Origin: Streptomyces mangrovisoli
Lineage (GTDB): Bacteria > Actinomycetota > Actinomycetes > Streptomycetales > Streptomycetaceae
Direction of reading: 5' to 3'
DNA: 64,000 nucleotides
Assembly (NCBI RefSeq): GCF_000974985.2
Contig: NZ_LAVA02000004.1
Span: 62,001 to 126,000, forward strand
Made by a program: the position numbers and the translations under genes. Shown here piece after piece: positions 1-12,000 of the stretch. The notes under the pieces are model-generated. The model saw only the letters and a list, made by a program, of their open reading frames with translations, did not search any database and was not told the origin of the DNA. Positions within the stretch are counted from its first letter, which is position 1. Every line of letters begins with the position of its first letter.

Positions 1-1077
1 CTGCTCGCCTGGCTCACCGACGCCCAGCTCACCGAGGCGCAGTCCGCCGCCCGCGCCGCCGGGATGCCGATCGGCGTCGTGCACGACCTCGCCGTCGGCG
101 TGCACCCGGGCGGCGCCGACGCCTGGGCGCAGCAGGACCACTTCGCGGCCGGCATGTCCGTCGGCGCCCCGCCCGACGCCTTCAACGCCCGCGGCCAGGA
201 CTGGGGCCTGCCACCCTGGCGCCCCGACCGCCTCGCCGCGTCCGGGTACGCGCCCTACCGCCGCCTGCTGCGCGCCCTGTTCCGCTACGCCGGCGCCCTG
301 CGCATCGACCACGTCATGGGCCTGTTCCGGCTCTGGTGGGTCCCCCAGGGGCAGCCCCCCACCGAGGGCACCTACGTCCGCTACGACGCCGAGGCCATGC
401 TCGCCGTCCTCGCCCTGGAGGCATCCCGGGCCGGCGCGGTCGTCATCGGCGAGGACCTCGGCACGGTCGAGCCCGGCGTGCGCGAGGCGCTCCAGGAGCG
501 GGGCGTGCTCGGCACCTCCGTGCTCTGGTTCGAACGCGACTGGGACGGCGACGGACGCCCGCTGCCCCCGGCGGGCTGGCGGGCGGACTGCCTGGCCACC
601 GCCACCACCCACGACCTCCCGCCCACCGCGGCCCGCCTGACCGGGGACCACGTCGAACTGCGCGACCGGCTGGGCCTGCTGACCCGCCCGCTCGCCGAGG
701 AGCGGGCCGAGGCCGCCGCCGACACCGGCGAGTGGCTGGCCCTGCTCACCCGGCTGGGCCTGCTCCCGGGCACCTCCGGCGGGCACTCCGCCGCCGCCGA
801 GGAGGCCGAGATCCAGGCCGTGCACCGCTTCCTGCTGCGCACCCCGGCCCGCATGGTCGGCGTGTGGCTGCCCGACGCCGTCGGCGACCGCCGCCCGCAG
901 AACCTGCCCGGCACCTGGGACCAGTACCCGAACTGGCGCCTGCCCGTCGCCGACCCGGAGGGCCGCCCACTGACCCTGGAGGAGATCGCCTCCTCGCCCC
1001 GCGCCCACGCGCTCTTCGAGGCCGTACGGGAGGGAATGGCGGAGGCGGCGAAGCGGGAGGAGGCGACGGAGGGCTGA
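1..1077 (+). CDS. malQ: 4-alpha-glucanotransferase (amylomaltase), C-terminal part
   Basis: This is the last 358 residues of a GH77 4-alpha-glucanotransferase; the reading frame is already open at base 1 and the start lies outside the window. The enzyme moves alpha-1,4-glucan segments between malto-oligosaccharides in the cytoplasm during maltodextrin and glycogen turnover. Three GH77 catalytic stretches are visible: LRIDHVMGLFRLWW with the nucleophile Asp, VVIGEDLGTV with the acid/base Glu, and TTHDLPPTAA with the third acidic residue. The C-terminus WDQYPNWRLP is also typical of the family. It ends in TGA about 75 bases before the next small gene. Identification is secure; only the 5' end is missing. 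Confidence 0.93.
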   Translation: MLAWLTDAQLTEAQSAARAAGMPIGVVHDLAVGVHPGGADAWAQQDHFAAGMSVGAPPDAFNARGQDWGLPPWRPDRLAASGYAPYRRLLRALFRYAGALRIDHVMGLFRLWWVPQGQPPTEGTYVRYDAEAMLAVLALEASRAGAVVIGEDLGTVEPGVREALQERGVLGTSVLWFERDWDGDGRPLPPAGWRADCLATATTHDLPPTAARLTGDHVELRDRLGLLTRPLAEERAEAAADTGEWLALLTRLGLLPGTSGGHSAAAEEAEIQAVHRFLLRTPARMVGVWLPDAVGDRRPQNLPGTWDQYPNWRLPVADPEGRPLTLEEIASSPRAHALFEAVREGMAEAAKREEATEG

Positions 1078-1141
1078 CGGCGTGCGAGGCCCCGGGGTGC
1101 CCGTACGGCACCCCGGGCGCGCGGCCGGTTCGGGCGTTCGC

Positions 1142-1147
1142 TACTTT
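1142..1147 (+). promoter_or_regulatory. -10-like hexamer placed for a leaderless transcript
   Basis: TACTTT fits the TAnnnT -10 pattern and is followed by exactly six bases (TGCACC) and then the GTG start at 1154. No Shine-Dalgarno sequence precedes that GTG. This is the layout of a leaderless mRNA. No clear -35 was found. The assignment is inferred from sequence alone. Confidence 0.45.
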
Positions 1148-1153
1148 TGCACC

Positions 1154-1432
1154 GTGGACAAGAAGAACGCCCTGCGCGTCGGCGCCCTGGCAGCCGGTAC
1201 GACGCTGATGATGCTGCTCATGTCGTCCCCCGCGCTCGCGCTCACCCGCGACGACGGCGACGACCCCGGTTCCGGCCTCAGCGTGATCGAGACGCTCGGC
1301 CTCTACGTGTTCCTCCCGCTCGTCATCTTCGGGGTCATCACCGGCCTGGTGATGGTCCTGGACAAGTCCAAGATCCGGGTGGAGAAGCCCGGCGCGGTCA
1401 AGACCAAGGCGAAGGCCGGCGCCAACGCCTGA
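1154..1432 (+). CDS. Small membrane protein, unknown function
   Basis: A 92-residue protein starting at GTG (MDKKNALRVG). It has an N-terminal hydrophobic segment ending in SSPALALT, which looks like a signal peptide or first membrane helix, a short acidic Gly/Asp loop (DDGDDPGSG), a second hydrophobic helix around residues 45-68, and a Lys-rich tail (KTKAKAGANA). That suggests a two-helix protein with a basic cytoplasmic end. An upstream in-frame start at 1082 exists but would add a low-complexity segment. The GTG is preferred because a -10-like hexamer sits six bases before it. I know of no function; the match to small conserved actinobacterial membrane proteins is from memory. Confidence 0.75.
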   Translation: MDKKNALRVGALAAGTTLMMLLMSSPALALTRDDGDDPGSGLSVIETLGLYVFLPLVIFGVITGLVMVLDKSKIRVEKPGAVKTKAKAGANA

Positions 1433-1586
1433 CCGCACCCGACGTCGCGCCGAGGGCGCCGTACCGCCGCATCCGCGGTGGGACGGCGCCCTTCGCGCGT
1501 CGGCGCCCCCGCCTCACGGGCTGGGCGCCGTGAGGTAGCGCTGCACGGTGGGTCCGAGCCACGCCACGACCTGCGCGCGGCGCGGC

Positions 1587-2093
1587 TCAGGAACGGGGCT
1601 CGGTGCCGGCCAGGAGGGTGCGCAGGAGGCCGGAGAGCCGGGTCGCCTCGTCGCCGGTGAGGGCGGACAGGGCGTCCGTCTGCTCCGCGAGGCCCGCGCC
1701 GACCGCCTCGTCGATCAACCGCAGGCCGTCCTCCGTGAGGGTGACGCGCAGGCCCCGGCGGTCGTGCGGGTCGGGGGAGCGGCGCAGCAGCCCGGCCCGC
1801 TCCAGCTTGTCCAGGCGGCCGGTCATCCCGCCGGTGGTGAGCATGAGCGTGGCCGACAGCCGGCGCGGCGAGAGGGTGTAGGGCTCGCCCGAGCGGCGCA
1901 GGGTGGCCAGCACGTCGAACTCGCCGCGCCCGATGCCGTAGCGGGCGTACGCCTTCTCCATCCGGTCGCTCATCGCGCGCGAGAGCCGGAAGATCCGGCC
2001 GAAGACCTCCATCGCGGCGGTGTCGAGATCGGGCCGTACCTCGGCCCACTGGCCGATGATCGCGTCGACGGGGTCCGGGGGCTGTGCGCTCAT
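1587..2093 (-). CDS. MarR-family transcriptional regulator
   Basis: A 168-residue MarR-type winged-helix regulator. The DNA-binding core is clear: RRLSATLMLTTGGMTGRLDKLE is the recognition helix region, followed by the wing DPHDRRGLRVTLTEDG with the conserved D-x-R-G motif. The start chosen is the ATG reading MSAQPPDP; a longer in-frame extension would run across the palindromic intergenic region and into the divergent gene, so it is unlikely. It is transcribed divergently from an EamA-family transporter with 109 bases between them. This is the usual arrangement for a repressor that controls an efflux gene and itself. The ligand is unknown. Confidence 0.9.
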   Translation of the reverse strand: MSAQPPDPVDAIIGQWAEVRPDLDTAAMEVFGRIFRLSRAMSDRMEKAYARYGIGRGEFDVLATLRRSGEPYTLSPRRLSATLMLTTGGMTGRLDKLERAGLLRRSPDPHDRRGLRVTLTEDGLRLIDEAVGAGLAEQTDALSALTGDEATRLSGLLRTLLAGTEPRS

Positions 2094-2127
2094 GCGGCGA
2101 GTATCCGCCGGTGATCGGTCGGCCGCA

Positions 2128-2187
2128 AGCAAGTGGCTTGACGGTAAGTAGCTTAGAGCTAAGCTAATTATCGTCAAGCTACTTGCT
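2128..2187. promoter_or_regulatory. Nested palindromes, probable MarR operator and divergent promoters
   Basis: Two inverted repeats share one centre region. The outer arms AGCAAGTGGCTTGACG (2128-2143) and CGTCAAGCTACTTGCT (2172-2187) are complementary except at one position. The inner palindrome TAGCTTAG-AG-CTAAGCTA (2149-2166) is perfect. The stretch is far more AT-rich than its surroundings. It lies between the marR-like gene and the EamA transporter and would cover both promoters. Binding of the MarR protein here is inferred from position and symmetry. Confidence 0.7.
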
Positions 2188-2202
2188 CCCGGAGGGTTCG
2201 CC

Positions 2203-3201
2203 ATGACCACCGACACCCACCGCACCGCACCCACCACGCCCACCGCGACCGGCGAGTCCAGCGCTCCCACCGCACCCACCGCGTCCGGCGTGTCCCTGGC
2301 GCTCGTCGCCGTCACCGCGCTCGCCCCGGTGTCCTGGGGCACCACCTACGCCGTCACCACCGCGTTCCTGCCGCCCGACCGCCCCCTGTTCACCGGGCTC
2401 GTGCGCGCCCTGCCCGCCGGACTGCTGCTGCTCGCGCTCACCCGGGTGCGGCCCCGGGGCGTCTGGTGGGCGAAGGCGGCGGTGCTCGGCGCGCTCAACA
2501 TCGGCGCGTTCTTCCCGCTGCTGTTCCTCGCCGCGTACCGGCTCCCCGGCGGGATGGCCGCGGTCGTCGGTTCGGTGGGGCCGCTGTTCGTGGTGGGCCT
2601 CTCGGCGCTGCTGCTCGGGCAGCGGCCCACTCTGCGCACGCTGCTCGCGGCCGTGGCCGCCGCGTGCGGAGTGAGCCTGGTCGTGCTGCGGGCGGCGGGC
2701 GCGCCCGACGCCCTGGGCGTGCTCGCCGCGCTGGCGTCCGCCGCCTCCATGTCGGCGGGGACGGTGCTCACCAAGAAGTGGGGCCGCCCCGAGGGAGTGT
2801 CGCCGCTCGCGCTCACCGGCTGGCAGCTGACCGCCGGCGGCCTGCTGATCGCGCCCGTCGCCCTGCTGGTCGAGGGCGCCCCGCCCGCGCTGGACGGGCG
2901 GGCCGTCGCCGGGTATCTCTACCTCGCGCTGGCCAACACCTCGGTGGGCTACTGGCTGTGGTTCCGCGGGGTCGGCCGTCTCACCGCCACCCAGGTGACG
3001 CTCCTCGGCCCGCTCTCCCCGCTGACCGCGGCCGTCACCGGCTGGGTGGCGTTCGGCCAGGCGCTCGGCCCGGTGCAGCTGGTGGGCATGGCGGTGGCGC
3101 TGGGCGCGACGATCGCCGGCCAGGCGGGCCCCGCGAATCCCCGCCCTGGATACACGCGAGGGCGCCCGGTGCGGAACCGGACGCCCTCGTGCGGCAGTTG
3201 A
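2203..3201 (+). CDS. EamA (DMT superfamily) transporter
   Basis: A 332-residue integral membrane protein of the drug/metabolite transporter superfamily, with about ten hydrophobic segments arranged as two EamA repeats. Typical patterns are visible: SWGTTYAVTT at the start of the first repeat, a helix with RLPGGMAAVVGSVGPLFVV, and YWLWFRGVGRLTATQVTLLGPLSPL in the second. The N-terminal 25 residues are Thr/Pro/Ala-rich and probably cytoplasmic. The ATG has a GGAGG eight bases upstream. Its position opposite a MarR regulator suggests regulated efflux of a small metabolite or drug. The substrate cannot be told from sequence. Confidence 0.9.
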   Translation: MTTDTHRTAPTTPTATGESSAPTAPTASGVSLALVAVTALAPVSWGTTYAVTTAFLPPDRPLFTGLVRALPAGLLLLALTRVRPRGVWWAKAAVLGALNIGAFFPLLFLAAYRLPGGMAAVVGSVGPLFVVGLSALLLGQRPTLRTLLAAVAAACGVSLVVLRAAGAPDALGVLAALASAASMSAGTVLTKKWGRPEGVSPLALTGWQLTAGGLLIAPVALLVEGAPPALDGRAVAGYLYLALANTSVGYWLWFRGVGRLTATQVTLLGPLSPLTAAVTGWVAFGQALGPVQLVGMAVALGATIAGQAGPANPRPGYTRGRPVRNRTPSCGS

Positions 3202-3238
3202 ACCGCAACTACGACCACAGCCACTGCGAAAACAACTA

Positions 3239-3298
3239 CAACTACAGCTAATAGCTACAGCTAATAGCTACAACTGACAGCTGCAACTGACAGCTACC
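3239..3298. repeat. 13-bp tandem repeat between convergent genes
   Basis: About four and a half copies of a 13-base unit (TAGCTACAGCTAA and variants TAGCTACAACTGA, CAGCTGCAACTGA) lie between the EamA gene and the convergent aminopeptidase gene. The tract is markedly poor in G+C compared with the flanks. No terminator-type hairpin was seen here. Function unknown. Confidence 0.75.
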
Positions 3299-3300
3299 GC

Positions 3301-5871
3301 CTACGCGGAAGCCGCCGCGTCCGCCGCCTGGGCCTTCAGCGCGCGCTCCACGCCCGAGCGGGACTCGGAGACCAGCCGGCGCAGGGCCGCGTTCGGCTGG
3401 GCGTCGGCGAGCCAGGCGTCCGTCCGGTCCAGCGTCTCCCGCGAGACCTGCACCGCCGGGTAGAGCCCGACCGCGATCTGCTGCGCGATCTCGTGCGAGC
3501 GCGCGTCCCAGATGTCCTTCACGACCTCGAAGTACTTCTCCGCGTACGGCGCGAGCAGCTCGCGCTGGTCGGTCTGGACGAAGCCGCCGATGACCGCCTC
3601 CTGCACGGCGTTCGGCAGCTTGTCGGAGTCGATGACCGAGGCCCAGGCCTCGGCCTTGGCCTCCGCCGTCGGCCGCGCGGCGCGCGCGGTGGCCGCGTGC
3701 CGCTCGCCCGCGGCCGTGCGGTCGCGCTCGTACTCGCCCGCGATCTCCGCCTCGTCGAACCGTCCGACGGCCGCGAGCCGTTCGACGAACGCCCAGCGCA
3801 GCTCGGTGTCGACGGCCAGGCCCTCGATCGTGTGCGAACCGTCGAGGAGCGTCTCCAGCAGGTCCAGCTGCTCCGGCGTACGGGCCGTGGCCGCGAACGC
3901 GCGCGCCCACGCCAGCTGGTGGTCGCCGCCCGGCTCGGCCGTCCGCAGATGGGCCAGCGTCGCGTCGGTCCAGCGGGTGAGCAGCGCGTCCCGGGCCGTC
4001 GGGTCGGCGTACAGGTCGATCGCCAGCTTCACCTGGCGGTGCAGGGACTGCACGACACCGATGTCGGACTCCTTGCCGATGCCGGACAGCACCAGCGACA
4101 GGTAGTCGCGGGTCGCGAGCTCCGCGTCGCGGGTCATGTCCCAGGCCGACGCCCAGCACAGGGCGCGCGGCAGGGAGGCCGCGAAGTCGCCGAGGTGCTC
4201 GGTGACGAACGCGAGGGACTCCTCGTCCAGGCGGACCTTGGCGTACGACAGGTCGTCGTCGTTGAGCAGGATCACGGCGGGGCGGACCCGGCCGGCCAGC
4301 TGCGGCACGTCCGTCAGCTCGCCGTCGACGTCCAGCTCGATCCGGTCGCCGCGCACCAGCTTGCCCGCGGCGTCGAGGTCGTAGAGGCCGACCGCGACGC
4401 GGTGCGGGCGCAGCGTCGGCTCGCCCTTGGCACCGGCGGGCAGCGCGGGGGCCTCCTGGCGGATGCCGAAGGAGGTGATGACGCCGTCGGCGCCGGTCAC
4501 GATCTCCGGGCGCAGGATGTTGATGCCGGCCGTCTCCAGCCACTTCCTCGACCATGTCTTCAGGTCGCGCCCGGAGGTCTCCTCCAGCGCGCCCAGCAGG
4601 TCGGACAGGCGCGTGTTGCCGAAGGCGTGGGCCTTGAAGTACGCCTGCACGCCCGCGAAGAACTCGTCCATGCCGACGTAGGCGACGAGCTGCTTGAGGA
4701 CGCTGGCGCCCTTGGCGTAGGTGATGCCGTCGAAGTTGACCAGCACGTCGTCGAGATCGTTGATCTCGGCCATGATCGGGTGGGTCGACGGGAGCTGGTC
4801 CTGCCGGTACGCCCACGTCTTCATGGAGTTGGCGAACGTGGTCCACGAGTGCGGCCAGCGCGAGCCGGGCGCGTATGCCTGGCAGGCGATGGAGGTGTAG
4901 GTGGCGAACGACTCGTTCAGCCACAGGTCGTTCCACCACTCCATGGTGACCAGGTCGCCGAACCACATGTGGGCCAGCTCGTGCAGGATGGTCTCCGCGC
5001 GCAGCTCGTACGCGGCGTCGGTGACCTTCGAGCGGAAGACGTACTGGTCGCGGATGGTGACCGCGCCCGCGTTCTCCATCGCGCCCGCGTTGAACTCCGG
5101 CACGAACAGCTGGTCGTACTTCGCGAACGGGTAGGCGTAGTCGAACTTCTCCTGGAACCAGTCGAAGCCCTGCCGGGTCACCTCGAAGATGGCGTCCGAG
5201 TCGAGGTGTTCGGCGAGCGAGGGACGGCAGTAGATGCCGAGCGGCACGCTCTGGCCGTCCTTCTCGTACACGCTGTGCACGGAGTGGTACGGGCCGACGA
5301 TCAGCGCGGTGATGTACGACGAGATCCGCGGCGTCGGCTCGAAGGTCCAGACGTCGTCCACCGGCTCGGGGGAGGGCGAGTTGGAGACGACCGTCCAGCC
5401 CGACGGCGCCTTCACGGTGAACTGGAAGGTGGCCTTCAGATCCGGCTGCTCGAAGGAGGCGAACACCCGGCGGGCGTCGGGCACCTCGAACTGGGTGTAG
5501 AGGTAGGCCTGTTCGTCGACCGGGTCGACGAACCGGTGCAGGCCCTCACCGGTGTTGGTGTAGGCGGCGTCGGCGACCACGCGCAGCACGTTGCGGCCCT
5601 GGAGGAGGCCGGGCAGGGCGATCCGCGAGTCCTTGAAGACCTCGGCGGGATCGAGCGGGTCCCCGTTCAGCGTCACCTCGTGGACCGCCGGGGCCACCAG
5701 GTCGATGAAGGACTCGCCGTTCTCGACGGCGTCGAAGCGCACCGTGGTCACGGACCGGTAGGTCCCGCCCTCTTGCGCGCCGGAGAGGTCGAGGTCGATC
5801 TCGTACGAGTCAACGGTGAGCAGCTTCGCCCTGTGCTGCGCCTCTTCGCGAGTCAGGTTTGTGCCAGGCAC
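3301..5871 (-). CDS. pepN: Aminopeptidase N (M1 family), copy 1
   Basis: An 856-residue cytoplasmic zinc aminopeptidase of family M1, which removes N-terminal residues from peptides. The exopeptidase motif GAMEN is at residues 263-267. The zinc motif HELAH is at 297-301 and the third ligand Glu is at 320, exactly 19 residues after the last His (HEXXH-X18-E). The C-terminal half is the helical ERAP1-like domain. The GTG start (MPGTNLTREE) has GAGGAG upstream; a nearby ATG is out of frame. Length is normal for actinobacterial PepN. A second, clearly related gene lies at 18192-20783. Confidence 0.96.
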   Translation of the reverse strand: MPGTNLTREEAQHRAKLLTVDSYEIDLDLSGAQEGGTYRSVTTVRFDAVENGESFIDLVAPAVHEVTLNGDPLDPAEVFKDSRIALPGLLQGRNVLRVVADAAYTNTGEGLHRFVDPVDEQAYLYTQFEVPDARRVFASFEQPDLKATFQFTVKAPSGWTVVSNSPSPEPVDDVWTFEPTPRISSYITALIVGPYHSVHSVYEKDGQSVPLGIYCRPSLAEHLDSDAIFEVTRQGFDWFQEKFDYAYPFAKYDQLFVPEFNAGAMENAGAVTIRDQYVFRSKVTDAAYELRAETILHELAHMWFGDLVTMEWWNDLWLNESFATYTSIACQAYAPGSRWPHSWTTFANSMKTWAYRQDQLPSTHPIMAEINDLDDVLVNFDGITYAKGASVLKQLVAYVGMDEFFAGVQAYFKAHAFGNTRLSDLLGALEETSGRDLKTWSRKWLETAGINILRPEIVTGADGVITSFGIRQEAPALPAGAKGEPTLRPHRVAVGLYDLDAAGKLVRGDRIELDVDGELTDVPQLAGRVRPAVILLNDDDLSYAKVRLDEESLAFVTEHLGDFAASLPRALCWASAWDMTRDAELATRDYLSLVLSGIGKESDIGVVQSLHRQVKLAIDLYADPTARDALLTRWTDATLAHLRTAEPGGDHQLAWARAFAATARTPEQLDLLETLLDGSHTIEGLAVDTELRWAFVERLAAVGRFDEAEIAGEYERDRTAAGERHAATARAARPTAEAKAEAWASVIDSDKLPNAVQEAVIGGFVQTDQRELLAPYAEKYFEVVKDIWDARSHEIAQQIAVGLYPAVQVSRETLDRTDAWLADAQPNAALRRLVSESRSGVERALKAQAADAAASA

Positions 5872-5957
5872 GCGGTCATCTCCTCGTTATGTGTGGGTTG
5901 CGCCATCCTTCCACGTCACCGGCTGCGCCGGGCTCGCAGATGCCCACCTGCGGGTCG

Positions 5958-6053
5958 GTGGGGGCTTCTCGCGCAGTTCCCCGCGCCCCTGAAGGGGCGC
6001 CTCGGTGGGCGCGCCCTGAAAGGGGCGCGGGGAACTGCGCGACCAGCCCCCAC
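5958..6053. repeat. Dispersed palindromic repeat, full inverted pair
   Basis: Two arms of about 33 bases face each other. Each contains the core GCGCGGGGAACTGCGCGA or its complement, with AGGGGC runs toward the centre. It would fold as a long hairpin between pepN and asd, both minus strand. The same core recurs near 16.7, 33.1, 36.8, 41.2 and 48.3 kb. Confidence 0.85.
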
Positions 6054-6101
6054 GCGCCCGCGGACGAACACTCGAGCCCGCCGCAGGCGAGGGGGTGGGG
6101 G

Positions 6102-8088
<1,987 letters not shown>

Positions 8089-8089
8089 G

Positions 8090-8941
<852 letters not shown>

Positions 8942-9002
8942 ACGGCGACGGGGCGGGCGCCCGTATCGGACCCCCGCCCCGCCGCCGTACCGGATCAGCG
9001 CG

Positions 9003-12000
9003 TCACGGCGTGACGTGCTCGATCTTCACGCTGCCCACGCCCGCGACCGTGCCGTGCGCGTCCAGCAGCTGGACCTGCCCGAAGAACTCGCGTCCCGCGG
9101 GTGCCTCGGCGGCCGCCGTGACCTGGCCGGTCACCGTGGCCGTCGCGCCCGTGGCGAGCTTCACCGGCGTCGACTCGTCGACGGTGACGGTGCCGAGCGC
9201 GCTGGAGAAGAACACGTCCCGGTAGTCGTAGGCGGTGGCGCCGGACGGCACCGAGTAGCCCGCGACCTCGATCGTGTAGGTCCCCGCGGCGGGCTTGGCG
9301 ATCGAGACCGCCTCCTCGGAGTCGCCGTCGGCGGACTGCCCGACGACCGTGCCGGCCGCGTTCTTCACCGTGAGGTCGAGGTCGGCGGAGGCGTCGGAGA
9401 CGTTGCCGATGGCGACGTCGAGCGAGGCGGCGCCCTCGGGCACGACGACCGTCGTGGTCTGCGTCTCGCCCTCCTTGATGGTCGGCCGGTCCGTCTTCGA
9501 CGAGCCGAGCGGGCCGCCGGCCAGATGCCCGTCGACCGCGGCGAAGGTGTTGGTCACCTTCCAGGAGGCGGTGGCCGGGGTGCCGACCTTCGCCTCGGGC
9601 ACGGTCACGGTCTCGGGGTCGAAGGCCGCGCCGAGGACGGCGACGTCCAGCTTGTAGGGGTTGTCGAGCAGGGGGGACGTGCGCCGCGACTCGACCTCGA
9701 TCTCCCAGACCCCGGCCTGCGGGTCGGCGTAGGACCGCACGTCGGGCTTGCAGCCGTTGCCGTCCAGGTAGTTGGGGTAGCAGTACGGGGTGCCGGTGTT
9801 GTCGACCGCGACGCCGTAGGGGTGGATCGAGATGAAGCGGGTCTGGCTGCCCGTCTTCAGGCCGCCGATCGCCACCTCCAGCGCCTTCGCGCCCGCGGGC
9901 ACGGTCACGAAGTACGACTGCGTGCTGTTGCGCTGCACGGTGTCCGACGCCGACCACGTGTAGTGGACCGGGGACGACACCACGACGGTGGTGAGGATCT
10001 GCTTGTCGACGCCCTCGGTGCGCGGGTCGTCGACCTCGAGGATCGCGCTCTTGAGGCCCGCGGAGCGCGGCGCCGCCTGCACCTTCACGGTGACCGGCTG
10101 GTTCAGCGGCAGCTTCACCACGTCGTCGCCGACGATCCTGAAGGTGCCGCCCGCGTTGTTCTCGAAGTACAGCTCGTGCCGCACGGGCGTGGCCGGACCG
10201 GAGGTGCGGGTGATCGTGACGTCGTACGTCTTCTTCGCGCCCGCCGTCAGGCCGCCCTCACGGTCGTAGAGGCCGGTGCCGTAGCCGGGGGTCTTCAGCG
10301 CCTGGTCGAGCGCGGTGTCGACCGGTGCCTTGACGGTGTAGTCGTGCGCGGTGGCGCCGTCGCGGATCGCCTTCCACGCGTCGACGACGTCGATCAGGCC
10401 CGCGCCCTCCTCGTACGCCTGCGCGCCCGGGATGTGGTCGGCCGTCGAGGTCAGCGCGGTGCGCAGGTCGGCCGGGGAGAGGGTGAGGTGCTTCTCCTTG
10501 GCGGCGCTCAGCAGCAGCGCGCTCGCGCCGGTGGCCTGCGGGGAGGCCATCGAGGTGCCCTGGAGCATGGAGTAGCCGGCCGGCAGGGTGTAGCCCGCCT
10601 CGGTCACCGGGGCGCCGGGCAGCCAGGTCTGGGTGGAGTTGATCGCCGCGCCGGGCGCGACCAGCGTCGGGGTGAACCCGCCGTCCTCGCGCGGGCCGCG
10701 GGAGGAGAACGGCATCAGCTGGTACGGCTTCGTCACCGCGGAGCCGTAGTCGGCGGCCCAGGTCTGCTTCGAGATGGCCGCGCCGACCGAGATCACCTTG
10801 TCGGCCAGGCCGGGGTCGCCGATGGTGTTGGCGCCGGGGCCCTCGTTGCCCGCGGAGATCACCAGCTGCACGCCGTAGGTGTCGATGAGCCGTGTGTACA
10901 GCTCGGCGCGCGCGTTGTTGCCGTCGTTGAGCGCGGGCAGGCCGCCGATGGACATGTTGACGATGTCGACGCCGCGGTTGACGACGAGGTCGATCATGCC
11001 CTCGGTGAGCGCGACGTTCGTGCAGCCGCCGGTCCACGTGCAGGCCCGCGAGGAGACGATCTTCGCGCCCGGGGCGGCGCCGTTCATCTTGCCGCCGAAC
11101 AGGCCGTTGGCGGCGGTGATGCCGGCGACGTGGGTGCCGTGCTCGGACTCGATCACGCCGATGTTGACGAAGTCGGCCGTCTTGCCGACCCAGGACCCGC
11201 CGTAGGGGTCCATCGGCACGTCCTTGCGGATCTGCACGACGAACGGCACCCGCTCGGCGACGTCCGTGGACGGGTCGTCGGTGCCGAAGTACCCGACCTG
11301 GTAACCGTCCTTGTACGGCTTCATCGCGGTGTCGTCGGTGAAGTCGCCGTCGTTGTCCAGGTCGACGGTGACGGTGCCGGCGGCGGCGTCGTAGAGCACG
11401 CCCCAGCTGTCGGTGGTGTCGCCGTCGCGGTTGAGGTCGCCCTTCTCGTCACCGCCGGCGGTCGCCGACTCCTTGAAGGTGCTGATCTCGTACGACCCCG
11501 TCGGAGCCGTCCAGGTCCGGCCGCCGTAGCTGAAGGAGGGGCCGCTGACCGCGGTGACCATCGGGCGCCAGGTGGCGTCGCCGTCGACGATCGGGTCGGT
11601 CGAGGTGACCCAGTCGACGATCTTGCGCTCGCCGGTGGTGGTCTTCTGCAGGGCCGGGTGGCCGAGGTCCACGCCGGAGTCGAGGATGCCGATGGTGACC
11701 CCGCGGCCGTCCGCCTTCGGGTGCTGCTTCACGAAGTCGACGGCGCCCGTCTCGTAGGACGGGTTGTAGGGGTTCTCGGCCGGGGTGTTCTTGTTCGGCC
11801 CGCTGTAGGAGGCCGCGGACGCCGAGGACTTGGCGGACGTGCCCGTCGGGGACTTGGCGGTCGTGCCCGCCGAGGTGCCCGCGGTGGGCGACGGGTCGTC
11901 GAGGGCGATCTCCTGGCGCAGGTCGATCGCGTGCACGGAGGACAGCTTCGCGGCGGCGGCGATCGCCGCGTCCGCCTTGGCGGTCGGGACGGTGGCGCGG

